A DNA stretch of 64,000 nt from Phytohabitans rumicis (GTDB lineage Bacteria > Actinomycetota > Actinomycetes > Mycobacteriales > Micromonosporaceae): contig NZ_BLPG01000001.1 of NCBI RefSeq assembly GCF_011764445.1, positions 3,100,001 through 3,164,000 on the forward strand, read 5' to 3'. Made by a program: the position numbers and the translations under genes. This document shows, piece after piece, positions 34,190-44,589 of this stretch. Under the pieces are notes generated by a model, which searched no databases, was not told the DNA's origin, and saw nothing but the letters and a program-made list of their open reading frames with translations. Each line of letters begins with the position of its first letter. Position 1 is the first letter of the stretch.

Positions 34190-36091
34190 ATGCGTTCCAC
34201 ATACGGGGTAATGAGCGTGGTCCTTGCGGCGGGTGTGCTCACCGCCTGTTCCAGCGGCGATGGACCGGACAAGAGCGTCGACGCGTTCCTGAGCGGATGG
34301 CGGTCGGGCAAGCTGGACGCGGTCGGCTTCGTCGACCCCGTCGGGGCGAAGATTCCCGCCGCCGACGTCACGGCCCAGATCAGAGCGCTCTCCGGCGAGT
34401 TGGTGGACAACCCGCCCGCGCTCAAGCGCGACGGTGAGCCGAAGGTCACCGAGGACATCGCGACCAGCACGGTAACGGTGGACTGGACGCTCCCGGGTGG
34501 CGCGCACTGGACGTACCCGACGACCGTACGCATGAGCAAGGGCAAGGACGACGCCTGGCAGGTGATCTGGGAGCCCAAGGTCGTCCACGAGCAGCTCACC
34601 TCCGGTGACTCGTTCGCGATCCGCCGGGAGACGGCGGAGCGGGCCACCATCCTCGACGGTGCCGGCCAGCCGATCGTCGAGTCCCGGGCGGTGGTCACCA
34701 TCGGCGTCGAGCCGCAGGCGATCAGTGAGGCCGCCGCGCTGACCAAGGACCTCGGCGCGGCGTTCAAGTCGGTCGGCGTGGACGCCGGCCTTTCGGACCT
34801 GCCGGCACGGATCAAGGCGGCCAAGCCGGACGCGTTCGTCGAGATCATCACGCTGCGCGAGAACGTTTACCTCAAGATCCGGCAGCGGTTGCAGGACATG
34901 CCGGGCACCCGATTCCGCAAGGAGCAGCGCCAACTGGCACCCACGCGGGAGTTCGCCCGCGCGCTGCTGGGCACGGTCGACCCGGTCCTGCGCGAAGACA
35001 TCGACAAGAATCCCGACAAGTTCGTCGTGGGCGACTTGATCGGGCACGGTGGCCTCCAGGGCAAGTACGACGACCGGCTGCGCGGCACCACCGGGCAGAC
35101 GGTGGTAATCACCCGAAAGGGACCGGAGAAGACCGAAGACGTCGCCGAGGCGTTCCGCAGCGAGCCCAAGCCGGGCGCGCCCCTGAAGACCACCCTCGAC
35201 CAGAAGGTGCAGCTCGCCGCCGACAACGCGCTCAAGGGCAACCCTCGACGTACCGCCCTCGTCGCGGTGCGGATCAGCGACGGCGCGGTCCTGGCCGCGG
35301 CGAACGGCCCCAACGGCGGCGGGGACAACCTCGCCTTCACCGCATCCGTGCCACCCGGCTCGACGTTCAAGATGATCTCGGCACTTGCCCTGCTCGACAA
35401 GGGCGCGGTGAGCCTGGACGGCAAGGTCGACTGCCCGAAGACGGCGACCGTCGACGGCCGCTCCTTCAAGAACTCGCACAACATGGCCCTGGGGAGCGTC
35501 CCGTTCCGGGTCGACTTCGCCAAGTCGTGCAACACCGCCTTCATCGGCCTCGCCCCGAAGCTCGGCGACGACGGGCTCGCCGTGGCCGGCCGCTCCGTCG
35601 GCCTCGAAGGCGCCTGGGACCTGGGCGTCAACGCGTTCTCCGGCAAGGTCTCCACCGGCGGCTCAGCCGCCGAGCAGGCCGCGGCCGCCTTCGGCCAGGG
35701 CACCACGGTGGTCAGCCCGCTCGCGATGGCAGCCGCCACCGCGGCGGTCGCCCGCGGCCAGTGGCAGCAGCCCAAGGTGCTCCTCGACCCGGCCCCAGCC
35801 GCGCCTGCCGCCGCCGGGCCCCAGCTCAACGCCGCGTCCGTCGAGGCACTCCGCACGATGATGCGCGAGGTCGTCACGAACGGCACCGCGTCCGCACTGA
35901 GCGACGTTCCGGGCAAGCCGGTGTACGGCAAGACCGGCACCGCCGAGTACGACAACAACCCGGAAAACACGCACGCGTGGTGGGTCGGCTGGCAGGACGA
36001 CATCGCCTTCGCCGTGTTCGTCGAGAAGGGCGGCTCCAGCACCACCGCCTCGGTCCCCATCGCCGAAAAGTTCCTCCGCGGCCTGTCCTGA
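34190..36091 (+). CDS. Penicillin-binding transpeptidase lipoprotein (class B, MecA_N-type)
   Basis: This 633-residue protein starts at ATG 34190 (MRSTYGVMSVVLAAGVLTAC), with a lipobox LTAC at Cys20. An NTF2-like MecA_N domain covers residues about 25-150, a PBP dimerisation domain about 160-300 and the transpeptidase domain from about 340. The catalytic motifs are STFK near residue 390, SCN near 446 and KTGT near 582, so it should be an active D,D-transpeptidase that cross-links peptidoglycan and binds beta-lactams. Anchoring by a lipid rather than a membrane helix is common in actinomycete homologues. Confidence 0.93.
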   Translation: MRSTYGVMSVVLAAGVLTACSSGDGPDKSVDAFLSGWRSGKLDAVGFVDPVGAKIPAADVTAQIRALSGELVDNPPALKRDGEPKVTEDIATSTVTVDWTLPGGAHWTYPTTVRMSKGKDDAWQVIWEPKVVHEQLTSGDSFAIRRETAERATILDGAGQPIVESRAVVTIGVEPQAISEAAALTKDLGAAFKSVGVDAGLSDLPARIKAAKPDAFVEIITLRENVYLKIRQRLQDMPGTRFRKEQRQLAPTREFARALLGTVDPVLREDIDKNPDKFVVGDLIGHGGLQGKYDDRLRGTTGQTVVITRKGPEKTEDVAEAFRSEPKPGAPLKTTLDQKVQLAADNALKGNPRRTALVAVRISDGAVLAAANGPNGGGDNLAFTASVPPGSTFKMISALALLDKGAVSLDGKVDCPKTATVDGRSFKNSHNMALGSVPFRVDFAKSCNTAFIGLAPKLGDDGLAVAGRSVGLEGAWDLGVNAFSGKVSTGGSAAEQAAAAFGQGTTVVSPLAMAAATAAVARGQWQQPKVLLDPAPAAPAAAGPQLNAASVEALRTMMREVVTNGTASALSDVPGKPVYGKTGTAEYDNNPENTHAWWVGWQDDIAFAVFVEKGGSSTTASVPIAEKFLRGLS

Positions 36092-36154
36092 CGCGTGGGA
36101 GCCCCAGCTCGGGCGCCGCGCGCGTTCCCTGACCACTCGAACGGAGCCCCATTG

Positions 36155-36222
36155 CTGCGGTGATCATGAAGCTAGCGTCAAGCCAAGCGCTCTCCCCAAC
36201 GCCAACCTCATGATCACCGCAG
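36155..36222. repeat. CTGCGGTGATCATGA inverted repeat
   Basis: The exact 15-base arms at 36155-36169 and 36208-36222 are separated by 38 bases. It follows the penicillin-binding protein stop by 64 bases and could serve as its terminator, but the long loop and lack of GC-rich stem make this uncertain. Confidence 0.6.
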
Positions 36223-36231
36223 GGCTGGCGC

Positions 36232-36291
36232 CGATCTAGGAAGAATCGTGGGTATAAATCGGACTCGATACCCACGATTCTTCCTAGATCG
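36232..36291. terminator. Perfect 23-base palindrome, likely bidirectional terminator
   Basis: CGATCTAGGAAGAATCGTGG... pairs without mismatch over 23 bases around a 14-base loop. It lies between two convergent genes, which suits a shared terminator. It could equally be a dispersed palindromic element. Confidence 0.5.
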
Positions 36292-36397
36292 ATTCGGTCG
36301 CCCCACTACCCGGCCTTGGGGGCGCCCTACTCGCGCCGGAGGGGCAGGGGTGCGGGCCGAGCGCATCGCGGGCGCGACGCCGGACCGACCGGTCCAC

Positions 36398-36500
36398 GCC
36401 GATCAAGGACTTTCCCGTCGATCAAGGGCAAACGGCCGTGGTTTGGAGATCAAAGCACGACCATATGCCCTTGATCGACGCGGAAAGCCTTGATCGACGG
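36398..36500. repeat. GATCAAGG nested palindrome, copy 5
   Basis: Both arms carry two tandem blocks. The left core is AAACGG and the right core CCATAT, so it is another hybrid of two variants. It lies about 65 bases beyond the corrected end of the arginase-family gene. Confidence 0.88.
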
Positions 36501-36564
36501 TGCGACGGCGCGACGGCGCGGGAGGGGCAAGGGAGCAAGGGGCGCAAGAGCGGAAGGGGTGGGG

Positions 36565-37631
36565 TTAGGCGATTTCGGCGGGTGGGGTTGCCTTCTTGGC
36601 GCGGGGGCGGAGGCGGCCGGGGCCGGCCTTGGCGGGAGGGCCGAAGGGCTCGAACGCGGGGACGGGGGCCGGCTCGGGGGCGGGGCCGGCTCGGCCACGG
36701 GCGACGGGGACGGTGAATCGGCCGTGCGCAGCGGGGAGAGCCCGGCCACCAGCGTGGCGACGATCTCGGCGGCGTACGTGCCGTCCGGGTCGTAGTCGGG
36801 GTCGAAGACGGTGATCTCCACGCCGAGGCAGTGCGGCGTGTCCACCAGGCCGGCGAGCAGCAGCTCCAGCTCGGTGAACGCGATGCCGCCCGGGTCGGGC
36901 GCGTCCACCGCGGGCATGACGGCCGGGTCGAGCACGTCGACGTCGATGTGCACCCAGTAGCCGGCGCAGTCGCTGAGCTGCTCGCGGGCCCACTGGGCGG
37001 TGCGGGCGGCGCCCTCGACGCGCAGCGCCGGCACCGGGCGGGTGATGATGCCGGCGGCCTGCAGGTCGAGGCGGTACTCGTCCTGCGCGCGGATGCCGAG
37101 CACCACCACGTCGATGTCGCGGAAGTACGGCCGGCGGCCCTCGATGCCCGCCAGGTCGGCCTGGCCCCGCCCGGTGGCCAGGGCCAGGTCCTCGCCGGCG
37201 GCGGCGCCGACGTACGAGGCGTTGCCGGGGTGCCGGAAGTCGGAGTGGCCGTCGACGAAGACCAGCCCGACCTTGCCGCCGATCGATTCGCCGTACCGGT
37301 GCATGGCCAGCCCCGAGCCGAGCAGGATCGAGCAGTCGCCGCCGAGCACCACGGGAAACTCGCCGGCCTCGACGATGGCGCCGATCCGGTCGGCCAGCGC
37401 CACCGAGTACGCCGCGATCGACTCGGCGTGGCACACCCCGTCGCCGGGGCGCCAGTCCCCCGGGTCGTACCGCGGCGGGGTGAGGCAGCCCGCGTCGCGG
37501 GCATCGAGCCGGCCGATCAGGTCGTGGTCGCGCAGTGCGCCAGGCGCCTTCGCGCAGCCCGGGACCGAGGTCTCGGTCGGTGGGCGCAGACCGAGGTTCG
37601 ACGGTGCGTCGAGGACGGCGAGCCGGCGCAT
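36565..37631 (-). CDS. Arginase/agmatinase-family ureohydrolase, apparent frameshift in the tail
   Basis: The catalytic domain (about 310 residues) has the manganese motifs GGDCSILLGSG near residue 100, VDGHSDFRHP near 125 and HIDVDVLDPAVMPAVD near 225. It also has GIAFTELELLLAGL and VFDPDYDPDGTYA. It should hydrolyse arginine or a related guanidine to urea. As given, the frame then runs into a palindrome. Adding one base at 36682-36685 instead gives PAFEPFGPPAKAGPGRL and a basic Lys/Arg-rich tail ending AKKATPPAEIA at 36565. It begins 9 bases after the YbbN-like gene. Confidence 0.82.
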
Positions 37632-37640
37632 CGGCGGCCG

Positions 37641-38534
37641 TTAGAAGAGTGCGCTCGCGAGGGCCCGCCGCGCGCTTGCCACTGCCGGATCATCGGGGCC
37701 GGCGATGCTGAAGAGCGACAGCAGATGCTTGCGGACCTCCTCACGCTCGTCACCGGCGGTGCGCCGGATCAGGCTGACCAGCCGGGAGTACGCCTTGTCG
37801 GCCTGCCCGCTGAGCACTTCGACGTCGGCGGCGAGCAGCTGGGCCGGCACGTCGTCGGGCTTGGCCTGGGCGGTGGCGAGCGCGGTGGCCGGGTTGGCGC
37901 CGGCGACCCGCCGGGCGAGGGCCACGTGTGCGAGGCCCGCCTCGGCGGCCGCGTCGGCGGGCGACTCGGCGAGGATCTTCTTGTACGCCCGCTCGGCCGT
38001 CTCGAGGTCGCCGGTCATCAGCGCGTCGTCCGCCTCGACGAGGCGCGGGTCTTCCGGGGCTTCCGCGGGCTGCACGCCCCCGGCCTGGAGCACCGCGTCG
38101 AGCCACTGGCGCAGCTGGGGCTCGGGCACCACCCCGGCGAACGCGTCGACCGGCTGCCCGCCGACCACGGCGTACACCATCGGGATGCTCTGCACCCGAA
38201 ACATCTGCGCCAGGCGCTGGTTGCTGTCGACGTCGATCTTGGCGAGCACCCAGGCGCCGCCGCCCTCCACCGCCAGTTTCTCCAGCACCGGAGAGAGCTG
38301 CTTGCACGGCTGGCACCACTCGGCCCAGAAGTCAATGATGACGGGAGTGGTGAGCGACCGCTCCAGCACCTCGCTCTGGAATGTGGCCTCGGTGACATCG
38401 ATCACAGCCACGCCACCGCCACCGTTCTGCGGTGGGGCGGCAGGCGCCGCCGGAGCCGGCGCGGGGGTACGCAGCGCGCTGAGGTCGACCGCGCCGCGGG
38501 TAAAGATCGACGGGGTGGTACGTGGGTCGCTCAT
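37641..38534 (-). CDS. Thioredoxin-TPR co-chaperone, YbbN/CnoX-like
   Basis: The 297-residue protein has a 40-residue Pro/Ala-rich lead. A thioredoxin domain follows with the full active site WCQPC at about residues 73-77 (PVIIDFWAEWCQPCKQL). A C-terminal TPR-like region comes last (ALMTGDLETAERAYKKIL, LARRVAGANPATAL, QADKAYSRLVSLIRRTAGDERE). Homologues protect proteins during hypochlorite or oxidative stress and hand clients to GroEL or DnaK. Unlike E. coli CnoX, the CxxC pair is intact. It lies 6 bases after the first FtsX-like gene. Confidence 0.88.
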   Translation of the reverse strand: MSDPRTTPSIFTRGAVDLSALRTPAPAPAAPAAPPQNGGGGVAVIDVTEATFQSEVLERSLTTPVIIDFWAEWCQPCKQLSPVLEKLAVEGGGAWVLAKIDVDSNQRLAQMFRVQSIPMVYAVVGGQPVDAFAGVVPEPQLRQWLDAVLQAGGVQPAEAPEDPRLVEADDALMTGDLETAERAYKKILAESPADAAAEAGLAHVALARRVAGANPATALATAQAKPDDVPAQLLAADVEVLSGQADKAYSRLVSLIRRTAGDEREEVRKHLLSLFSIAGPDDPAVASARRALASALF

Positions 38535-38540
38535 GGTTCC

Positions 38541-41500
38541 CTAGTCTCGCACGCGCGACGCGCCGACGGACCAACGCAGCGCGGCCGCTACGCCGACCGC
38601 CGCGGTCGCGAATCCGACCGCGGCCAGCACGGCCGGCCACAGCACCGCGGAGGGCGACGGCCAGCTCGGCAACTCCAGCACGATCGCGTCGTCGACGAAG
38701 AACGGGAGGTAGTCGCCGGCCAGCCACCAGGCCACGCCCGCGGCGACCGCCCCGGTGACCAAGGCGGCCGTGACGACGGGCAGATACGTCCACAGGCCGG
38801 CCCGCCCCACCACCCGAAGCGGCATGCCCTGATGGCGCAGCGCCCGCATGTCCTCCGTACGGCGGCGCCGGTCGACCGCGGCCATCAGCGCGAGCCCACC
38901 GAGGGCGAGCAGTACGGCGAAGCCGGCCGCCAGCAGGTGGAACCAGATCGCCAGGGCCGGGGCTCGCCGGTCGAGCATCGCCCGCGCCCGCGCCGTGGTC
39001 TGGTCGGCGCTCACCACCAGGCCCCGCTCGGCGAGGCGGGCGGTCACGTCGGCCGGTGCGTCGGGGCTCAGCCACACCTGCGCGCCGGAGAGCCGGGTGC
39101 TGCCGAGCGCCGCCCGTTCGGCGTACTCGAGGTCGGCCAGCGCGCCCCGACCACCGAGCCGCGGCAGCGTGGTGACCTGGTCGACCACCTCGAACCTCGG
39201 CCGCTCGGCGTCGAGGCCGGTCAGCTTCGTGCTCTCCCGGAGCCGCCCGGCGGCCACCACGGGCAGCGGTACCGGCACGTCGGCCGGCAGCGCCCAGGTG
39301 TCCGCCGCGCCGCCGCTGGTGGTGGTGATCGCCAACCCGCCGGCGGTGGCCCGTACCTTGCCGTCTGCCGACCCCCGCCAGCCGCCGGCCGCGGCGAAGT
39401 CGGCCGCCGGGACGAGCACCCGGCCGGAGTCGGGGTCGCGCAGCTCCCGGACCACGACGTCGGCGTCGTGCGGGCCGGTGCGGGCGTACACCGCCTCGAT
39501 GCCCAGCAGCCGGCAGCCGGCGGCGCACCCGTCGGCCGTCCCGGCGTACGTGTGAACCCCGGCCGTGAGCACGCTGAACGAGACCCGGACCGGCTGTCCC
39601 CGTCGAGCGGCCGGAGCGTCACCGCGATCCGGAGCTGCCCGCCATCGTGCGGCGGGGTGTCCACCAGCGCGGTGATCCGCTCGCCGCGCAACACGTACGG
39701 CTCCGGGGTGGCCGGGCGCAGCAGGGCGGACACCCGCGCCGGGGCGGTGCCGAACTCGGGCCGCCACGTCGCGACCCGGTCCAGCCGGGTGGTGTCGGCG
39801 GCCAGTACCGGCGGGTCGTTGACGGTGGCGGGCGGCAGCACGGCCACCGCCATCGCGTACCGCCCCTCGGGGTCGACCTCCCGCACGGCGGTGAGCAGCC
39901 GCGCCGCATCGACCGGCAGGACGCTGAGCACGCGGTCGGCGCCGGTCTCCACGGCGGCCCGTTCGGCGCGGGCGCGACCGGCCACGTCGACACCCACGGC
40001 GGCGAACCCGAGCAGCGCGACCGCGACCGCCAGCAGCACGAAGAGCCGGTGGCTGCCGGGCCGCCGGGCCAGTTGCAGCGCGCCGAGCGCGATACCGAGC
40101 CGGCCGCGGCGCAGCGCGCGCCCGCCGACCCGCGCGGCGAGCGGCATGAGCAGGCGCGCCGCGATCAGCGCGAAGGCGACCGCCACGAGGCTGGGCACGA
40201 GCAGCGAGAGCCCCACCAGCTCGCCCTCGAAGCCGCGCAGTTGGAAGACCGCGACCACGGTCAGCACGACGACCGTCGCCTCCACCGCGGTGGACCGCCA
40301 GGTGCCCTGCCGGGCCGGCACCCGGCGCAGCAGGTCGGCCACCGGGCTGGCGAGCTGCTGGCGCTGGGCGAGCAACCCGGCCAGCAGCGCCCCGCCGAGG
40401 GCGATCCCCGCGTACGGCAGGGCGGCGCCGCTCAGCTCCGCGCCGCCGTCGAACCGGACCCGGGCCACCAGCCACACGGCGGCGGTGCCGGCGACGTACC
40501 CGATGGGGGCGCCGGCCAGGATCGCGAGCGTGCTCTCGCCGGCGGTGAGCCACCACCGCACCGGCCGGCGCGCACCCCGCAAAGCAACCAGCCCCAGCTC
40601 GTGGCGGCGCCCGGTCGTGCCGTACGCCACCGCGAGGAAGATGACGAACCAGCACAGCCCGACCAGCGGCACGGCGGCCACCGGCACCACCCGCCGGGCC
40701 ACGGTCTGCGCCTGGTCGACGCGGTCCAGCAGGCCGTCGAGGTCGATGGCCACCTGGGCGAAGAAGCCGGACGAGCCGGTGCCGCCGAGCAGTTCGTCGC
40801 GCATGTCGGCCAGGTCGAAGCGGACCTGGTCGAGGTGGTCGGCGTCGAGCGCGCCCAGGCCCGGCACCGCTTCGACCGTCCGGTAGTCCTGCAGGTGCTC
40901 CGTCGCGTCGACGGTCTGCCGGTTGACGAACATCGGCTCGCGGTCGCTGTCGCGCGTGCCCAGCGCGAACCAGCCGGTGCGTCCCCAGTAGACCTCGGCC
41001 GTGTCCAGCGGCCGGTAGAAACCGACGACGGTCAGCGGGGTCGGCGAGCCGGCGGGCAGGTATCGCCGGGCTTCCTCGCTGTAGCGGGCCGCCTGGACGG
41101 TGAGGCCGGCACCCGGCGCCAGCCCCAGCCGGCGCGCGGTCTGCTCGCCGAGCACCGTCTCGCCCGCCGACATCAGGCACCGCCCGGCGACGATCCGCAG
41201 GTGGGGGCAGACGTCGGAGCGGAACGTCAGCCACGAGATGTCGGGATCCGGCTCGACGCCGAGCACCGCGAACTGCGCCGAATACACCTGATCGAATCCC
41301 TCGACGTCGAGCGCGCGCGGGATGACGGAGTCGAACCCCTCGATGTCGACGGTCTCCTCCGGACCGACGAACGCGGACAGGGAGATGGTGCGCTCGACGC
41401 GGTCCGCCTCGGCCACCTCGGTGCCGGCCACCGCCCGGTCGACGGCGTCCAGGTAGACCGGCCCGGCCACCGCGGCGCCCACGGCGAAGACGCTGAGCAG

Positions 41501-41560
41501 CAGCACGGCCACCGCCTGCGCCTTGCGGGCCGCCAGCATCGACAGGACGAGGGCGATCAC
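38541..41560 (-). CDS. Large FtsX-like ABC permease, copy 1, apparent frameshift
   Basis: This protein of about 1,006 residues starts MIALVLSMLAARKAQAVAVLL. A first membrane helix is followed by a roughly 250-residue extracytoplasmic domain. A four-helix FtsX core comes next (VPLVGLCWFVIFLAVAYGTTGRRHELGLVALRG), then a second extracytoplasmic region, and finally three C-terminal helices (FHLLAAGFAVLLALGGLALMAAVDRRRRTEDMRALR). The frame breaks near 39600 and is restored by one base in the C4 run at 39598-39601 (GGGGQPVRVSF on the coding strand). It overlaps the stop of its paralogue (ATGA) and probably pairs with it. Confidence 0.88.
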
Positions 41561-44500
41561 GGGCGGCCACCTCCCGACCGGCTCGCGCGTACCAGCTGCG
41601 CGGCGGCCACCATGCCGGTCACGCCGACCACCACCAGCGCCCCGAGGCCGGCCAGCACGAGCGGCACCGCCTGCGGGCCGGTGGGCACCGGCAGCACCCG
41701 CCAGTCGTCGACGAACACCGGAATCGGCGCCTCCACCAGCGCACCGCCGAGGGCCGCGGCGACCACACCGACGAGCACACCGGCCGCGGCGAGGGCGCCG
41801 TAGCCGCCATACCCGATCCAGTGCACCGCCCGCAGCGGAAGGCCCTGGGCCCGGAGGGCGGCCAGCTCAGCCGACCGGTCCGGGCGCTCGACGGCAGCCG
41901 CGACGGCCAGCGCGCCGGCGGCCAGCAGCACGCCGATCACGCCGGCGAAGACCTGGAACCGCAGGGCGAGCGGCGGGCCCTGCTGGCCGAACCGGTCCTG
42001 CGCCGCAGCGATGGAGTCGGTCGCCAGCACGCCCAGCCCCTGCTCGCGGAGGCGGTCGACCAGGTCGTCCGGGGCGTCCGGGCCGAGCCAGACCTGCGCC
42101 TCGTCGCCCAGCCCGGCCGGCGGGGCGACCCGGTCCGCGTACTCCAGGTCGACCAGGTAGGCACGCCCTCCGGCCTTGGGCAGCGCGGCCGCCCCACCGA
42201 CGAACCGGACCGGCAGCTCGTCACCGCCGAAGAGCGCCAGCCGCGGATCGCCCGGCGCGCCGTCCGCCTGCCGCAGTCCCGCGTACAGCACCGGCAGCGG
42301 CACGGGCGTGTCGACGACGTACGCCATGCCCGAACGCACGATGCCGGTGGTCGCGACGTCCGGCGGCGCCGCGATCCGCAGGCCGCCGTCGCGCACCGAG
42401 ATGGCCGGCCCGAGCGCGTCCTGGCGCACCAGGCCACGCCACCGCGTCGCGTCGGCCACGTCGAGCACCGGCCCCGCCGGCCCGGCCAAGCCGTACACCA
42501 CGACCGCGGTGCCGGACGGTGGCTCGTCCACCTCACCGTTCGCGGTGGGACGCGCCAGCTCCAGGCCCACCAGCCGGCACCCGCTCTCACCGCCGCAGCC
42601 CATCAGCTCCATCGAGTACGCCTTGCGCCCGACCGCCAACGGTCCGAACTGGACAGTCAGCGCCTCGCCGCCGCCGGTCACCAAATGCGTCACCAGCACC
42701 AGCGGCGGGGCCGGTCCTTGGGTCGCCACGTCGAGAGTCAGCCGGCCGTCAGCGACCCGCACCGGCGGGGGCGCCGCCGGCCGCAGCCGCTCGGCGAGGT
42801 TGGCCGGGCCGTCGCCGTACCCCTGCTGCCAGCTGACCACCCGCGCGAACCGCTCGGAATCGACGGCGAGCACCACGACGCCCGCGCCGTTGCGCACGAC
42901 GGCGGCCGCGTGCGTGCCGCCGGGGTCGGCGGCGCGGACGGCGGCGAGCAGGTGGGCGCGGCTGCGCGCCTGGACGGTGAGCACGCGGTCGGCCCCGACC
43001 TCGTGCGCGGCGCGCTCGGCGCGGGCGCCCGCCCCGACGCTCCACCCGCTCACCGCGGTGGCCAGCAGCGCGACGGCGACCGCGAGCAGCGCGAAGACGC
43101 GGTGCGTGCCGGGCCGGCGGGCCAGGTGGGTGGCCGCCATCGCGAGCGGCAGCCGCCCAGCCCGCAGGGCACGGTGGCCGACCCGCACGGCGAGCGGCGC
43201 GATCGCCCGGGCGGCGACGAGCCCGACGGCGAGGGCGATCAGGGCAGGCGCCACGAGCACCAGCCCGGACGCCTCGCCCGGCTCGGTGTCGCTGGCGTAC
43301 GCCTGGTAGACGCCGGCGACCGCGACGACGACCACCACGAGGTCGATCGCGTCGGCCCGCCAGCCGCGCCGGCGGGCGGGCACGTGCCGGAGCAGGTCGA
43401 TCACGCCGGCCCCGAGCCCGCGCCAGTCCGCGGCCAGGGCGGCGACCAGCGCGCCGAGCACCGCCGCGCCGCCGGCCGCCAGGGACAGCGCGGTGGCCAG
43501 GGCGGCGCGGTCGGGGTCGACGTCACCGAGGAGGCGCGCCAAGCCCAGCCCGCCGGCGGCGCCGACCACCGCACCGGCGAGCATCGGCAGCACGCTCTGC
43601 TGGAAGACGAGGGCCCACACCCGCCACCAGGCCCCGCCGCGCAGCTTGAGCAGCCCGATGTCGGGGCGGCGCTGCTCGGCGCTGTGCCGTACGGCGAAGA
43701 ACAGCGCGAACCAGCACAGCACCAGCAGCTCCACCGCGGCGACCCCGACCCCGAGGTTGACCAGGCGCTGCTCGCGCTCCACCCGCTCGGTCAGGGTGGC
43801 CACCCGGCTCTCCACCCGCCACACGCCGGCGGCCCGGTCCTGCTGCCGGTCGACCTCGGCGGCCAGGTCGTAGCCGTCGATGCCCAGGTACGCCCGCGGC
43901 GGCACCACGAGGTGGTATTCGGCGAACAGCTCCGCGGCCGCGGTCGACACGAGCGTCTCGGTGTTGGCGAGGAGCACGTCGCCCGCGCCGGTGGCCGCGT
44001 CGGTGCCGCTGACCCGGCCGAGCACGCTGCCCTGCCAGTACGGCCCGAGCGGGTCGATCAGCTCGTAAAGGCCCGCGACCCGCAGCTGGATCGCCGCCTT
44101 GCCCGGGATCTCGAAGCGCACCGGGTCGCCGACCTCCAGCCGCAGCCGCGCCGCCATCCGCCGGCTGATCAGCACCTCGCCCGCGCTGTCGGGGCAGTCG
44201 CCGTCGAGCGCGACGTGCGCACACATCTCGTCGCGGGTCCCGAGGATCACCGGCGCGTCCGGACCCGCGCCGATGACGCGCCCCACCACCCGGATCGACG
44301 CGATGCCGCTGGCCCCCGGCACGGACGCGATCCGGCCGGCCTCGGCGCGTACCGTGCTCAGCGCGTCGGGCTCGGGCGCCACCCGCCCGGTGACCAGCAC
44401 GATCCGCTGCACGGCCGGGGCGCTCGCCACGTCGGCGAGGGCGACCGACCGGGCCGCGGACACCACGTACGCCGGGGCGGCGGTCGCGGCCAGGACAGCG

Positions 44501-44574
44501 AGCGCGGTCAGGAGGAAGAGCGTGGCGGCCTGCGCTCGGCGCGACCGGATCGCGCCAAGCACCACCCGAAGCAT
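41557..44574 (-). CDS. Large FtsX-like ABC permease, copy 2
   Basis: The intact 1,005-residue paralogue of the neighbouring permease starts MLRVVLGAIRSRRAQAATLFLL. It has the same plan: one N-terminal helix, an extracytoplasmic domain (about 40-270), FtsX helices with LLVLCWFALFFAVRHSAEQRRPDIGLLKLRG, a second outer domain and C-terminal helices. Such long FtsX proteins act as MacB-like mechanotransmission exporters or envelope regulators rather than channels. The upstream ATPase at 44590-45447 is its likely partner, 15 bases away. Confidence 0.9.
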   Translation of the reverse strand: MLRVVLGAIRSRRAQAATLFLLTALAVLAATAAPAYVVSAARSVALADVASAPAVQRIVLVTGRVAPEPDALSTVRAEAGRIASVPGASGIASIRVVGRVIGAGPDAPVILGTRDEMCAHVALDGDCPDSAGEVLISRRMAARLRLEVGDPVRFEIPGKAAIQLRVAGLYELIDPLGPYWQGSVLGRVSGTDAATGAGDVLLANTETLVSTAAAELFAEYHLVVPPRAYLGIDGYDLAAEVDRQQDRAAGVWRVESRVATLTERVEREQRLVNLGVGVAAVELLVLCWFALFFAVRHSAEQRRPDIGLLKLRGGAWWRVWALVFQQSVLPMLAGAVVGAAGGLGLARLLGDVDPDRAALATALSLAAGGAAVLGALVAALAADWRGLGAGVIDLLRHVPARRRGWRADAIDLVVVVVAVAGVYQAYASDTEPGEASGLVLVAPALIALAVGLVAARAIAPLAVRVGHRALRAGRLPLAMAATHLARRPGTHRVFALLAVAVALLATAVSGWSVGAGARAERAAHEVGADRVLTVQARSRAHLLAAVRAADPGGTHAAAVVRNGAGVVVLAVDSERFARVVSWQQGYGDGPANLAERLRPAAPPPVRVADGRLTLDVATQGPAPPLVLVTHLVTGGGEALTVQFGPLAVGRKAYSMELMGCGGESGCRLVGLELARPTANGEVDEPPSGTAVVVYGLAGPAGPVLDVADATRWRGLVRQDALGPAISVRDGGLRIAAPPDVATTGIVRSGMAYVVDTPVPLPVLYAGLRQADGAPGDPRLALFGGDELPVRFVGGAAALPKAGGRAYLVDLEYADRVAPPAGLGDEAQVWLGPDAPDDLVDRLREQGLGVLATDSIAAAQDRFGQQGPPLALRFQVFAGVIGVLLAAGALAVAAAVERPDRSAELAALRAQGLPLRAVHWIGYGGYGALAAAGVLVGVVAAALGGALVEAPIPVFVDDWRVLPVPTGPQAVPLVLAGLGALVVVGVTGMVAAAQLVRASRSGGGRP

Positions 44575-44589
44575 GCGCAGACCCTAGCG

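Larger units (their letters stand above)
36092..36564. other. 473-base gene-free interval with three different palindromes
   Basis: The interval lies between two convergent genes. It contains CTGCGGTGATCATGA at 36155-36169 with its complement at 36208-36222. It also contains a perfect 23-base inverted repeat CGATCTAGGAAGAATCG... (36232-36254 with 36269-36291, 14-base loop), and a GATCAAGG palindrome (36398-36500). Around 36320 is a half-site of the CGTGAGTAGGGCGCC family. No gene is visible. Confidence 0.8.
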
